Below, piece by piece: positions 1-8,003 of a stretch of DNA of 25,193 nucleotides. The translations under genes and the position numbers were made by a program. The stretch is from Anaerobacillus sp. (GTDB lineage Bacteria > Bacillota > Bacilli > Bacillales_H > Anaerobacillaceae). The stretch spans positions 1 to 25,193 of the forward strand of contig SKOL01000529.1 in NCBI GenBank assembly GCA_007120055.1. The letters run 5' to 3'. The notes beneath the pieces were generated by a model, which saw nothing but the letters and a program-made list of their open reading frames with translations, was not told where the DNA came from and made no database searches. Numbering within the stretch: position 1 is the first letter of the stretch; each line of letters opens with the position of its first letter.

Positions 1-1
1 A

Positions 2-85
2 ACATTGATGAGAGCACAAACTCCACAGTTAGGTATAAAAACTTTATTTGGAGAAAGCAAGAATGAAACGAGTACCTTTGCTTAA
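2..85 (+). CDS. trpC: trpC 3' end (indole-3-glycerol-phosphate synthase, partial)
   Basis: The frame beginning at base 2 is open from the window edge to a TAA at 83-85 and reads ...LMRAQTPQLGIKTLFGES..., the type of C-terminal tail (ALMRA.xP...I..L.G) seen in indole-3-glycerol-phosphate synthase, which closes the indole ring in tryptophan synthesis. Only the last 27 residues are present. The frame overlaps the trpF start by 23 bases, as expected in a translationally coupled trp operon. The call rests on this short tail plus position directly before trpF; the rest of the gene lies outside the window. Confidence 0.8.
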   Translation, partial: TLMRAQTPQLGIKTLFGESKNETSTFA

Positions 86-701
86 ATATTGTGGAAACCA
101 TAGTTTAGAAGATATTAAAGTCGCCACGAATAGTAGTGCTCATTATTTAGGTTTTGTGTTTGCAGAAAGTAAACGTTGTGTTACTCCTAGTGAAGTAAAG
201 GAGTGGTTGAGTAAGGTAGAAGTTTCGCAAAAGCTTGTTGGTGTTTTTGTTAATGCTCCTATCGATCAAATACAATTAGCTGTTGAAAACATAGCATTAG
301 ACGTTATTCAATGTCATGGTGAAGAAACAGTGGAGGAAATTTTAGCTTTAAAAGCAGCTTTTAAACAGAAAGTGTGGAAAGTTATCCACCACTCCGAGGC
401 CGCAATAAATTTGATGAAACAGTATGAGGGTGTTGTTGATGGCTATGTCATTGACAGTAAAGTTAAAGGTGTAAGAGGTGGAACTGGAGTTACTTTTGAC
501 TGGTCCGCGATTCCTGCTTATAAAAGAGAAGCTGAAAAACAAAAAGTGCCTTGCTTTATTGCTGGGGGCATCAATGTTAGTACGATCAATGAACTTCTTC
601 AATATGATCCAGGTGGTATTGATTTATCTAGTGGAATTGAAGTAAGTGGTAGAAAATCTGAAAAAATAAAGAAACAATTTGAGGAGAGGTTATTTGTATG
701 A
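63..701 (+). CDS. trpF: phosphoribosylanthranilate isomerase
   Basis: TrpF catalyses the Amadori isomerisation of phosphoribosylanthranilate to CdRP in tryptophan synthesis, in the cytoplasm. From the ATG at 63 the protein is 212 residues, the usual size of this TIM-barrel enzyme. It begins [12 protein letters not shown], with the KxCGN-type catalytic cysteine strand, and later shows [14 protein letters not shown] and FIAGGIN, the phosphate-binding strands near the C-terminus. I chose ATG 63 over the in-frame TTG at 48 because the GGAGAAAG ribosome site at 50-57 sits properly before 63. It overlaps trpC upstream and shares ATGA with trpB downstream. Confidence 0.95.
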   Translation: MKRVPLLKYCGNHSLEDIKVATNSSAHYLGFVFAESKRCVTPSEVKEWLSKVEVSQKLVGVFVNAPIDQIQLAVENIALDVIQCHGEETVEEILALKAAFKQKVWKVIHHSEAAINLMKQYEGVVDGYVIDSKVKGVRGGTGVTFDWSAIPAYKREAEKQKVPCFIAGGINVSTINELLQYDPGGIDLSSGIEVSGRKSEKIKKQFEERLFV

Positions 702-1897
702 AATATCAATTCCCAGATGAAAACGGGCGATTCGGTGAATTCGGTGGTAAATTTGTACCAGAAACGTTAATGTATGCTTTAAACGAATTGCAAGAAGCGT
801 TTAAAGAAGCGATGTCAGATGAAGTTTTTAAAAAAGAATATATTGAGCAATTAAAACTATACTCAGGACGTCCAACGGCGTTAACGTATGCTGAAAACGT
901 GACTCATCATTTTCAAGGTGCGAAAATTTACTTGAAACGAGAAGATTTGAATCATACTGGTGCTCATAAAATTAACAATGCCATTGGGCAAGCGTTACTT
1001 GCTAAAAGAATGGGCAAGAAAAAAATTATCGCTGAAACTGGTGCAGGTCAGCACGGAGTAGCCGCAGCAACGGTTGCCGCAAAGTTCGGCTTGCAATGTA
1101 AAATATTTATGGGAGAAAAAGATATCGATAGGCAGAGATTAAATGTTTTTCGAATGGAGCTTTTAGGCGCTGAAGTAATACCGGTTAGTAGTGGAAGTCG
1201 GACATTAAAAGATGCAACAAATGAAGCGATTCGTTATTGGGTTACAAATGTTACTGATACTTTTTATTTAATCGGTTCTGTCGTTGGCCCTCATCCTTAT
1301 CCACAAATCGTTCGTGACTTCCAACGGGTGATCGGTGATGAAGCTAAGCAACAATTTTTATCATTAAAAGGTGAACTTCCAAATGAAATTATTGCCTGTG
1401 TAGGAGGAGGCAGTAATGCGATGGGGATGTTTTATCCATTTATAGAGGAGGATGTTAACTTAACTGGAGTTGAAGCAGCGGGTAAAGGAGTCGATACAAA
1501 TTTACATGCAGCAACTTTAACAAAAGGCAGTAAAGGAGTTATTCACGGTTCGTTGACGTATTTGTTGCAAACCGAAGATGGACAAATTATTGAGCCACAC
1601 TCGATCTCGGCAGGCCTAGATTATCCGGGAATTGGTCCAGAGCATGCTCATTTAAAAGATATTGGAAGGGTGAGCTATGAAAGTGTTACCGATGATGAAG
1701 CAATAGAGGCGTTACAATTGTTATCTCGTTTAGAAGGAATTATACCGGCGATAGAAAGTGCTCACGCATTAGCACAAGCTTTTAAGAAAGCAGAAAGTTT
1801 ATCACCTGACCAATCAATTTTAGTTTGCTTATCTGGTAGGGGCGATAAAGACGTGCATACGTTAATGAATACGATCGGGGGAGTGGCTAATGAGTAA
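698..1897 (+). CDS. trpB: tryptophan synthase beta chain
   Basis: TrpB joins indole to serine-derived aminoacrylate on PLP to give tryptophan, as half of the alpha2-beta2 complex. The 399-residue protein has the PLP lysine in HTGAHKINN (Lys91), the catalytic glutamate in AETGAGQHG (Glu113), and the phosphate-binding loop GGGSNAMG (about 236-243). The length is normal for the family. The start ATG overlaps the trpF stop in an ATGA junction, with GGAGAGG upstream, and the 3' end overlaps trpA by 8 bases, so the three genes should be translationally coupled. No anomalies are visible. Confidence 0.98.
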   Translation: MKYQFPDENGRFGEFGGKFVPETLMYALNELQEAFKEAMSDEVFKKEYIEQLKLYSGRPTALTYAENVTHHFQGAKIYLKREDLNHTGAHKINNAIGQALLAKRMGKKKIIAETGAGQHGVAAATVAAKFGLQCKIFMGEKDIDRQRLNVFRMELLGAEVIPVSSGSRTLKDATNEAIRYWVTNVTDTFYLIGSVVGPHPYPQIVRDFQRVIGDEAKQQFLSLKGELPNEIIACVGGGSNAMGMFYPFIEEDVNLTGVEAAGKGVDTNLHAATLTKGSKGVIHGSLTYLLQTEDGQIIEPHSISAGLDYPGIGPEHAHLKDIGRVSYESVTDDEAIEALQLLSRLEGIIPAIESAHALAQAFKKAESLSPDQSILVCLSGRGDKDVHTLMNTIGGVANE

Positions 1898-2690
1898 TAC
1901 GAGACTTCAAACAATTAAAAAGGCTAATGAAACATTATTTATTCCATTTATTATGGCAGGAGACCCGACTCCTGATTTTACGGTTGAATTAGCATTATCA
2001 CTTGAAGAAAGTGGCGCAAATATATTAGAGCTAGGTGTGCCGTATTCCGACCCTTTAGCAGATGGCCCGGTTATTCAGCGTGCGGCCATAAGAGCACTTG
2101 AACAGGGGATGAATTTAAAAAAAGCAATGGAACTCGTTCGCGAAATGCGCAACAGAGGTTTGACAATTCCAGTAATTATTTTCACTTATTATAATCCAGT
2201 GTTACAACTCGGGGAAGAAAACGTTTTAAGGTTAATGAAAGAGCAGGATATTGACGGCATCCTTATTCCGGACTTACCTTACGAAGAAAGTAGAACATTT
2301 GCTAAGCGTTGTGACGATGAAAGTAGGCCCCTTATATCTTTAGTTGCACCTACTTCTAATCAAAGAATCGAACAAATTGCAACTTCAGCAAATGGATTTT
2401 TGTATTGTGTATCTTCATTAGGGGTAACAGGAGTGAGGAATAACTTCGATGAAAATATTTATGAATTTTTACAAGAAGTAAAGAAACATAGCAAAGCCCC
2501 TGTCGCTGTAGGTTTTGGTATTTCTAGTAGGGAACAAATAAAGCAATTAAAACCTTATTGTGACGGAATTATTGTTGGTAGTGCGTTAGTAAAAATGATA
2601 GAATCTAAAAATACTGAAATATTAAATAATGAAACGAGACAAAAAGTGTTTTTAGACATAAAAACATTTGTACAATCTCTCATTTCGTAA
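1890..2690 (+). CDS. trpA: tryptophan synthase alpha chain
   Basis: TrpA cleaves indole-3-glycerol phosphate to indole and glyceraldehyde 3-phosphate and channels indole to TrpB. The 266-residue TIM-barrel protein carries both catalytic acids: Glu47 in LELGVP and Asp58 in [10 protein letters not shown]. It also has the [11 protein letters not shown] strand and the C-terminal phosphate site GFGISS...[10 protein letters not shown]. The ATG lies inside the end of trpB (8-base overlap) with GGGGGAG upstream as ribosome site. It ends 49 bases before hisC, with no terminator in between, so transcription likely continues. Confidence 0.97.
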   Translation: MSNTRLQTIKKANETLFIPFIMAGDPTPDFTVELALSLEESGANILELGVPYSDPLADGPVIQRAAIRALEQGMNLKKAMELVREMRNRGLTIPVIIFTYYNPVLQLGEENVLRLMKEQDIDGILIPDLPYEESRTFAKRCDDESRPLISLVAPTSNQRIEQIATSANGFLYCVSSLGVTGVRNNFDENIYEFLQEVKKHSKAPVAVGFGISSREQIKQLKPYCDGIIVGSALVKMIESKNTEILNNETRQKVFLDIKTFVQSLIS

Positions 2691-2739
2691 TAAGATATAT
2701 AGAAATATAGTAAAAAGCTTTAGTGGATTGGGGTGTTAA

Positions 2740-3825
2740 ATGATGAAAGTGAAAAAACAACTTGAAGGGTTATCTCCATATAAACCTGGTAAGCCTATTG
2801 AAGAGGTAAAAGAAGAGTTTGGGTTAAAAAATGTTATTAAACTGGCTTCTAATGAAAACCCATTTGGATGCTCACCGTCTGTTAAAGGAGCGATTGAAGG
2901 AGTTTTAGACAAACTAGCAATTTATCCAGACGGTTATGCGGCTACTATACGTCGCGATGTTGCTAATCATATAGAAGTAAAGGAAACCGAGCTCATTTTT
3001 GGGAATGGTTCAGACGAAGTGATCCTAATTTTATGTAGAGCTCTATTAGAGGAAGGTACAAATACGGTTTGTGCTGTACCGTCGTTTCCACAGTATAAGC
3101 ATAATGCGGTAATAGAAGGCGCTGAAGTTCGCGAAGTTCTCTTGCAAGATGGTATTCATGATTTGGATGCGATGTTAGAGCAAATTGATGAAAATACTAA
3201 AATAGTGTGGGTTTGTAACCCAAATAATCCTTCAGGGACGTACGTAAATGAAACGGAATTTAAACGGTTTTTAGCAAAAGTTCCTAAAGATGTCCTTGTT
3301 GTTAGTGATGAGGCTTATTTTGAATATGTTGTAGCCGAGGACTATCCTAATACGTTACCTCTTCTTGAGGAATATGAAAATTTAATGGTTTTACGTACTT
3401 TCTCAAAGGCGTATGGACTTGCTTCGTTACGAATCGGTTATGGCGTTGCTAACGAGAGATTAATTGCAAAAATCGATCCGGCAAGAGAGCCTTTCAATAC
3501 AACGATGCTTGCTCAAGTTGCGGCGACCGCTGCTCTTGGTGATCAAGATTTCATCGAAAACTGCAAAAATAAAAACCGAGAGGGCTTAGAGCAATTTTAT
3601 CAGTTTTGTGATGAGATGAACTTACCATACTACCCTTCACAAGGGAACTTTATTTTAATCGACTGTTTGAGACCTGGAAATGACGTTTTTAATCATTTAC
3701 TAAAATGTGGTTTCATCGTTCGATCTGGCGAAGCATTAGGGGTTCCGACATTTATAAGAATTACAATCGGAAGCTTTGAGCAAAACGAGGCAATCATTAA
3801 TGAATTAACAAATTACTTAGGTTAG
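2740..3825 (+). CDS. hisC: histidinol-phosphate aminotransferase
   Basis: HisC is a PLP aminotransferase of histidine synthesis; in Bacillus it also serves as an aromatic aminotransferase, which explains its place between trpA and tyrA. The 361-residue protein shows LASNENPFG (35-43), [17 protein letters not shown] (Asp190) and [17 protein letters not shown] with the Schiff-base Lys223. This is a class I/II fold of normal length. Two adjacent ATG codons (2740 and 2743) are possible; the GGGGTG ribosome site at 2730-2735 is spaced slightly better for 2743. The histidine and aromatic dual role comes from known biology, not from this sequence. Confidence 0.95.
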   Translation: MMKVKKQLEGLSPYKPGKPIEEVKEEFGLKNVIKLASNENPFGCSPSVKGAIEGVLDKLAIYPDGYAATIRRDVANHIEVKETELIFGNGSDEVILILCRALLEEGTNTVCAVPSFPQYKHNAVIEGAEVREVLLQDGIHDLDAMLEQIDENTKIVWVCNPNNPSGTYVNETEFKRFLAKVPKDVLVVSDEAYFEYVVAEDYPNTLPLLEEYENLMVLRTFSKAYGLASLRIGYGVANERLIAKIDPAREPFNTTMLAQVAATAALGDQDFIENCKNKNREGLEQFYQFCDEMNLPYYPSQGNFILIDCLRPGNDVFNHLLKCGFIVRSGEALGVPTFIRITIGSFEQNEAIINELTNYLG

Positions 3826-3874
3826 GCGCTTTGCGCTTTTCTTGAAGAAAAGATAAGAAGTATAAAAAAATTTG

Positions 3875-3997
3875 AAAGCTGTCTAGCTTCAGCGCCTACG
3901 AGCTCGGTCACTTCAGTCATTTTCTGAAGCCAAAAAGCGGCTTCAGTCAAAGGGCTTCCAGTGCCTTTCGCTCGTGACCAAGGCGCTTCTGCTTTTC
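3875..3997. repeat. hairpin repeat family B, copy 1 (between hisC and tyrA)
   Basis: The 196-base hisC-tyrA gap is filled by a structured, GC-richer element. Its ends are GTCTAGCTTCAGCGCCTA (3881-3898) and CCAAGGCGCTTCTGCTTTTC (3978-3997). They pair as AGCGCCT/AGGCGCT and AAAGC/GCTTT, with inner GGTCAC/GTGACC and a CTTCAG/CTGAAG hairpin. The same ends recur at 6695-6712 and 6813-6832. No ORF is convincing here. The tyrA ribosome site begins 6 bases after the element, so it separates tyrA from the rest of the operon. Confidence 0.75.
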
Positions 3998-4021
3998 GTT
4001 TGAAAGGAGAGTCAGTCTTCA

Positions 4022-5128
4022 TTGGATAATCGTAAAGTATTTATTATCGGTTTAGGTTTGATTGGTGGGTCAATCGCCTTAGCGATAAAAGAAGAACATC
4101 AAAACTGTCAAGTGTATGGCTATGATATAAATGAAAATCAACTAAAAGTGGCAAAGTCATTACGTGTCATCGATGAGGTAGCTGACACGATCGAAACGGG
4201 AGTTAAAGATGCAGACCTCATTATTGTCGCAACTCCTGTTTCTAAAACAGAAGAACTTATTTTGGAATTAGTAAATTATGATTTAAAACCTTCTGCAATT
4301 ATTACAGATGTAGGTAGTACGAAAGAAAAAATCGTCAATAAGGCGAAATTATTTGCAGAAAAAGATGTCACATTTATTGGTGGACATCCTATGGCTGGCT
4401 CTCATAAAACAGGGGTTGAAGCTGCAAAATCACATTTGTTCGAAAATGCTTTTTACATATTAACACCGGCTAGTGAAACAGAAATGAATAAAATCATTCA
4501 TTTACAAAATTGGTTAAAAGGAACGAAAGCAAAGTTTATTGAAATGTCACCAGAACAGCACGACAAACTTGCAGGTGTCATCAGTCATTTTCCGCATTTA
4601 ATCGCTGCTAGTTTAGTTCATCAAGTTAGTAAATTAGAGAAAGAAGAACCAATGCTATTGCAATTAGCAGCAGGAGGCTTTCGAGATATAACGAGAATAG
4701 CATCTGCTAGCCCTGTGATGTGGCGTGATATTCTAGTTCATAATAAACAAACAGTCCTTTCCCTTTTAACGAATTGGCAAACTGAAATGGAACGAGTAAA
4801 GGGAATTATTGAAACTGCTGATGAAAAAGATATTTATCAATATTTTGAAACGGCAAAAAAATTTCGAGACGGATTACCGACACGGCAAAAAGGTGCCATT
4901 CCCTCTTTTTATGATTTATTTGTTGACGTACCTGATCACCCTGGTGTTATTTCTGATGTTACCGGGATACTAGCTAAAGAAGGCATAAGTATTACCAATA
5001 TTCGAATATTAGAGACACGCGAAGATATAATGGGGGTTTTACGTTTAAGTTTGCGATCTGATCAGGATCGAGATAGGGCTTTAGCGTGCTTAACCAACAA
5101 TTTATACGAAGCTTACATCAGTTCATAA
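4022..5128 (+). CDS. tyrA: prephenate dehydrogenase with C-terminal ACT domain
   Basis: TyrA oxidatively decarboxylates prephenate to 4-hydroxyphenylpyruvate, committing to tyrosine. The 368-residue protein opens with the NAD-binding Rossmann loop GLGLIGGS (10-17), has the active-site stretch GGHPMAGSHKTG in mid-protein, and ends with an ACT regulatory domain (about 297-368, VDVPDHPGVISDVTGILAKE), the layout of Bacillus TyrA. The start is a TTG at 4022 preceded by AAAGGAGAG at 4003-4011; spacing is about 10 bases, slightly long. There is no nearer ATG. A 196-base gap with an inserted repeat precedes it, unlike the tight junctions elsewhere in this operon. Confidence 0.96.
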   Translation: MDNRKVFIIGLGLIGGSIALAIKEEHQNCQVYGYDINENQLKVAKSLRVIDEVADTIETGVKDADLIIVATPVSKTEELILELVNYDLKPSAIITDVGSTKEKIVNKAKLFAEKDVTFIGGHPMAGSHKTGVEAAKSHLFENAFYILTPASETEMNKIIHLQNWLKGTKAKFIEMSPEQHDKLAGVISHFPHLIAASLVHQVSKLEKEEPMLLQLAAGGFRDITRIASASPVMWRDILVHNKQTVLSLLTNWQTEMERVKGIIETADEKDIYQYFETAKKFRDGLPTRQKGAIPSFYDLFVDVPDHPGVISDVTGILAKEGISITNIRILETREDIMGVLRLSLRSDQDRDRALACLTNNLYEAYISS

Positions 5129-5142
5129 TAAGAGGAGGATAA

Positions 5143-6429
5143 ATGATGATAAAGAAAGTAGTATCGCCGGTTCAAAGTTTAAATGGATCTATTAAAGTTC
5201 CAGGAGATAAGTCAATTTCTCACCGAGCTGTCATGTTTGGTGCCATTGCAAATGGTAAGACAACCATTGAAGGTTTCTTACCAGGGGCAGATTGTTTAAG
5301 TACAATTTCTTGTTTTCGTAAACTAGGGGTTCAGATTGAAAGAAGTGGGGATGAAGTAACTGTTTACGGAAATGGTTGGGAAGGGTTAAAAGAGCCAAGC
5401 GAAATACTAGATGTTGGTAATTCAGGGACGACGACTCGTCTAATGTTAGGTGTTTTAGGGACAAGGCCGTTTCATTCCGTTGTCATCGGTGATGAATCTA
5501 TAGGGAAAAGGCCAATGGCAAGAGTAACTGATCCACTGAAAGCAATGGGAGCAAAGATCGATGGACGTGGAGAAGGAAACTATACACCGTTAGCTGTTCG
5601 AGGTGGTGAAACGAACGGGATTACCTACGAATCCCCTGTAGCTAGTGCGCAAGTAAAGTCAGCGATTTTACTTGCTGGATTACAAAGTAAAGGGTTAACT
5701 TCAGTGACTGAACCGTTCAAGTCACGAGATCATACCGAGCGCATGTTAACAGCCTTTGGTGTTGAACTAAAAGAAGATAACACGACTGTTTCAGTTCGTG
5801 GACCGCAAACGCTTAAAGCTCAACATGTACTAGTTCCTGGAGATATTTCATCAGCTGCATTTTTTTTAGTAGCAGGAGCGATTGTTAAAAATAGTTCGAT
5901 AACGTTAACGAACGTAGGTATGAATGAAACTAGAACAGGAATTATTGATGTTTTAAATAGAATGGGTGCTCACTTACAAATAAACAATAGCAAAGTGGTC
6001 AATGAAGAGAAGATCGCCGACTTAACAATTAGTACTTCAAAATTATCAAGTATTGAAATAGGTGGTGAAATTATTCCACGTTTAATTGATGAAATACCGG
6101 TCATTGCGGTATTAGCAACTCAAGCGAATGGGACAACAGTTATCAAAGATGCAGAGGAGCTAAAAGTTAAAGAAACGAATCGTATTGATACGGTAGTTAG
6201 TCAATTGAAAAAACTTGGTGCCAATATTGAGGCGACTGAAGACGGAATGATGATTCATGGCCCAACAAAGTTGACTGGTGGAAAAGTATCAAGTTTTGGC
6301 GATCACCGGATTGGTATGGCAATGGCGATTGCTGGTAGTGTAGCAAGTGAGGAAGTCGAAATTAGTGATGTAGAGGCTATCGATGTTTCTTACCCCAATT
6401 TCTTTGATCATTTAAGCGAATTAATTTAA
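5143..6429 (+). CDS. aroA: 3-phosphoshikimate 1-carboxyvinyltransferase (EPSP synthase)
   Basis: This enzyme adds PEP to shikimate-3-phosphate, the sixth shikimate-pathway step (the gene is named aroE in B. subtilis). The 428-residue protein shows the repeated-domain signatures [10 protein letters not shown] (20-29), [43 protein letters not shown] and GDHRIGMA. The residues around the PEP site look intact. ATG codons at 5143 and 5146 are both possible; AGAGGAGG at 5131-5138 is spaced better for 5146. It follows tyrA by 14 bases and closes the aromatic supra-operon; no terminator follows until 6600. Confidence 0.97.
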   Translation: MMIKKVVSPVQSLNGSIKVPGDKSISHRAVMFGAIANGKTTIEGFLPGADCLSTISCFRKLGVQIERSGDEVTVYGNGWEGLKEPSEILDVGNSGTTTRLMLGVLGTRPFHSVVIGDESIGKRPMARVTDPLKAMGAKIDGRGEGNYTPLAVRGGETNGITYESPVASAQVKSAILLAGLQSKGLTSVTEPFKSRDHTERMLTAFGVELKEDNTTVSVRGPQTLKAQHVLVPGDISSAAFFLVAGAIVKNSSITLTNVGMNETRTGIIDVLNRMGAHLQINNSKVVNEEKIADLTISTSKLSSIEIGGEIIPRLIDEIPVIAVLATQANGTTVIKDAEELKVKETNRIDTVVSQLKKLGANIEATEDGMMIHGPTKLTGGKVSSFGDHRIGMAMAIAGSVASEEVEISDVEAIDVSYPNFFDHLSELI

Positions 6430-6453
6430 AATAAAAAATTTTCAGAATGTTTA

Positions 6454-6481
6454 TTGACAATTCAATTTAAGTGTATATAAT
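6454..6481 (+). promoter_or_regulatory. strong sigma-A-type promoter downstream of aroA
   Basis: A perfect -35 TTGACA (6454-6459) and perfect -10 TATAAT (6476-6481) are separated by 16 bases. Start of transcription is predicted near 6488. No coding sequence follows before the terminator at 6600-6627, so this promoter appears to drive a short non-coding transcript. Confidence 0.75.
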
Positions 6482-6487
6482 GATAGT

Positions 6488-6627
6488 TATAAACAATTCC
6501 CAATTTAGTGATTGCATGACATTAGCTTTTGAGCTTCGTTGTATTTAGTTAATCACTGAACAACGAAGTGAATTCTATTCTCCACTCCAACCACATTTTC
6601 CTGTCGATTTCGGCAGGACTTTTTTTG
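6488..6627 (+). ncRNA. candidate small regulatory RNA between aroA and the NagA-like gene
   Basis: About 140 nt lie between a consensus promoter and an intrinsic terminator, without a plausible ORF or ribosome site. Two long pairings interleave: TTTAGTGATT (6504-6513) with AATCACTGAA (6551-6560), 10 bp with one G-U, and CTTCGTTG (6534-6541) with CAACGAAG (6561-6568), a perfect 8 bp. The order is that of a pseudoknot. A pyrimidine-rich, apparently unpaired stretch follows (6573-6599, containing TCTCCACTCC) and then the terminator, the design of sRNAs that pair with Shine-Dalgarno regions. I do not recognise a named family. It could instead be an aroA 3' UTR or a processed leader. Confidence 0.6.
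6600..6627 (+). terminator. intrinsic terminator of the candidate sRNA / aroA operon
   Basis: CCTGTCG (6600-6606), loop ATTT, CGGCAGG (6611-6617), then ACTTTTTTT. The 7-bp stem has one G-U pair. It would end both the small transcript and any read-through from aroA. Confidence 0.85.
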
Positions 6628-6694
6628 TTGTTTTCCAAAGCTTCCTAAGAAAAGTAAAAGCTTACCAAGGTGGTTTTGCTTTTTGCTTTTCTTT

Positions 6695-6832
6695 GTCTAG
6701 CTCCATCGCCTAGCTTCTCGAGCGTTTCGGTCCATCAAGATTTGCCTATTCCATGAGGTGGAATCGAAGAGGAGACAAAACGTTGCTGGCCCTCCAACGC
6801 TGGTCGAAGCTCCCAAGGCGCTTCCGCTTTTC
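6695..6832. repeat. hairpin repeat family B, copy 2
   Basis: Left end GTCTAGCTCCATCGCCTA (6695-6712) and right end CCAAGGCGCTTCCGCTTTTC (6813-6832) match the ends of the copy at 3881-3997, while the middle diverges. The middle holds several short inverted repeats, such as ATTCCA...TGGAAT around 6749-6763 and CGTTG...CAACG around 6781-6799. It is noticeably richer in G+C than its flanks. No ORF is supported. It lies between the sRNA terminator and the NagA-like gene. Confidence 0.75.
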
Positions 6833-6852
6833 CTGTTTTAAGTCATAATAGT

Positions 6853-6880
6853 TTGCTATAAATCATAGCTTGTCTATAAG
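6853..6880 (+). promoter_or_regulatory. possible promoter of the NagA-like gene
   Basis: TTGCTA (6853-6858) and TATAAG (6875-6880) with a 16-base spacer lie just upstream of the gene starting at 6908. Both boxes deviate from consensus, so this is tentative. Confidence 0.35.
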
Positions 6881-6907
6881 GGATCAACATTGTGTGGAGG
6901 GGGTAAA

Positions 6908-7837
6908 ATGAAATATATAATTGAGAATGCTATTACACTTTTTTATGGAGAGAAGCAAAAACAATCATTTTTATTGGACGGCGCGAAAGTTGTTTATAAA
7001 TCGAGTCACTTTAGCCATTTTAGTCATAAGAGACTCAATACCGATCAGTTTGTTATAACACCAGGTCATGTAATGATTGATTTTGATATTATGCATATAA
7101 CCGATTTTCATTTTTTTAAAGAAAGAATGAGGCATTTACATGACCTTGGGTGTACTACTTTAATTACCGCTTGTGAAATTGAGTATGAAAAGCAATTTCA
7201 AACGAAACTCAAAAAGGCTAAACATAACTTCATTAATAGTAGCATTGACTTCGTTGTCGGTGCGAGGGTACCAATCAAGAAACTTTCGACTTCTTTAGTA
7301 AGGAAGTGCTGTCGATTAAGAGTTCCTATTATTTTTGTTGAAATAAATGAAGTTTACGATATGTACTCAGTTGATTGGCAATGGATTCGTCAAGAACTAT
7401 TTCCTTACCATCCTTTAATTGTTCCCATCTGGAATCTCAACGTTTCTAGAAGGAAGTTAAATCGTATAAAAAGTGAATGGAGTTATTTATTAAATACAAA
7501 TAAAGTAACTACATTGACTTCGGTCCCGAATGAACATACCCCTGTATCAAAACAGTTTTTATTAAACATAGGCCTATATCCTAAAAAAGGTTCACTCCAA
7601 GGAAATTGCGATGCCGATTATTTACTTTTTTCAAAAGAAAATTTAAATCATTCTGTAATAGATTTTGAGAGTGTAAGGCCAGAAGTAGTATTTGCTAACG
7701 GGAAAGTGAAAAAAGCGGGATCATCAATTTTTATCCAACCAGGCATTGGTAAGGAGCTAGAAGTGATCGTTCCGAAAAAATTTGTACCTATCAATGAAGC
7801 ATATGAACCTTCAACAGTTTTATTGTCAGATGATTAA
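6908..7837 (+). CDS. degenerate amidohydrolase-like (NagA-like) protein, probably non-catalytic
   Basis: The 309-residue product resembles N-acetylglucosamine-6-phosphate deacetylase in outline. It has an N-terminal sheet leading to VITPGHVMIDFD (where NagA has TPGxIDxHxHG), a middle segment DLGCTTLITA, then a late NIGLYPKKGSLQGNCDADYLLF and VFANGKVKKAG like the NagA tail. The HxH metal motif reads as DFDIMH, and I see no replacement ligands. At 309 residues it is also shorter than the usual 380-390. I infer a repurposed or decaying relative. ATG 6908 was chosen over TTG 6890 because GGAGGGGG (6896-6903) sits just before it. It stands alone between aroA and ypiA. Confidence 0.6.
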   Translation: MKYIIENAITLFYGEKQKQSFLLDGAKVVYKSSHFSHFSHKRLNTDQFVITPGHVMIDFDIMHITDFHFFKERMRHLHDLGCTTLITACEIEYEKQFQTKLKKAKHNFINSSIDFVVGARVPIKKLSTSLVRKCCRLRVPIIFVEINEVYDMYSVDWQWIRQELFPYHPLIVPIWNLNVSRRKLNRIKSEWSYLLNTNKVTTLTSVPNEHTPVSKQFLLNIGLYPKKGSLQGNCDADYLLFSKENLNHSVIDFESVRPEVVFANGKVKKAGSSIFIQPGIGKELEVIVPKKFVPINEAYEPSTVLLSDD

Positions 7838-7867
7838 AGGCGTTATCGCTCTAGCAAAAGTTCTTCA

Positions 7868-7897
7868 TTGATTATTAATCCGACAATTGTCTATAAT
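7868..7897 (+). promoter_or_regulatory. probable promoter upstream of ypiA
   Basis: TTGATT (7868-7873) and TATAAT (7892-7897) with an 18-base spacer. The -10 region, TATAATGATAGT, is identical over 12 bases to that of the sRNA promoter at 6476-6487. A terminator-like hairpin follows almost at once (7914-7935), so transcripts may be attenuated. Confidence 0.5.
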
Positions 7898-7913
7898 GAT
7901 AGTATTAATAAAT

Positions 7914-7940
7914 CCACCAGACTCGGTGGTTTTTCTTTTT
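7914..7940 (+). terminator. intrinsic-terminator-like hairpin before ypiA
   Basis: CCACC (7914-7918), loop AGACTC, GGTGG (7925-7929), then TTTTTCTTTTT. The stem is only 5 bp. It may simply end the NagA-like gene's transcript, but it also lies about 10 bases after the start predicted from the 7892 promoter box. Confidence 0.6.
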
Positions 7941-7960
7941 ATTAGAATATATTTTTAAGA

Positions 7961-7985
7961 TGAAAAGCTCTGTTTACGCTTTTCA
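7961..7985. promoter_or_regulatory. hairpin directly before the ypiA ribosome site
   Basis: TGAAAAGC (7961-7968) pairs perfectly with GCTTTTCA (7978-7985) around a 9-base loop, ending 5 bases before AGGAG (7991-7995). It may influence translation of ypiA or be a repeat remnant: the GCTTTTC end recurs in the family B repeats. Confidence 0.35.
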
Positions 7986-8003
7986 AAGATAGGAGTAATG
8001 ATA

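Noticed and set aside
3822..4022. Minus-strand ORF across the hisC-tyrA gap
   Set aside because: It coincides with the palindromic repeat, has no ribosome site, and its translation resembles no protein family; it is a by-product of GC-richer repeat sequence.
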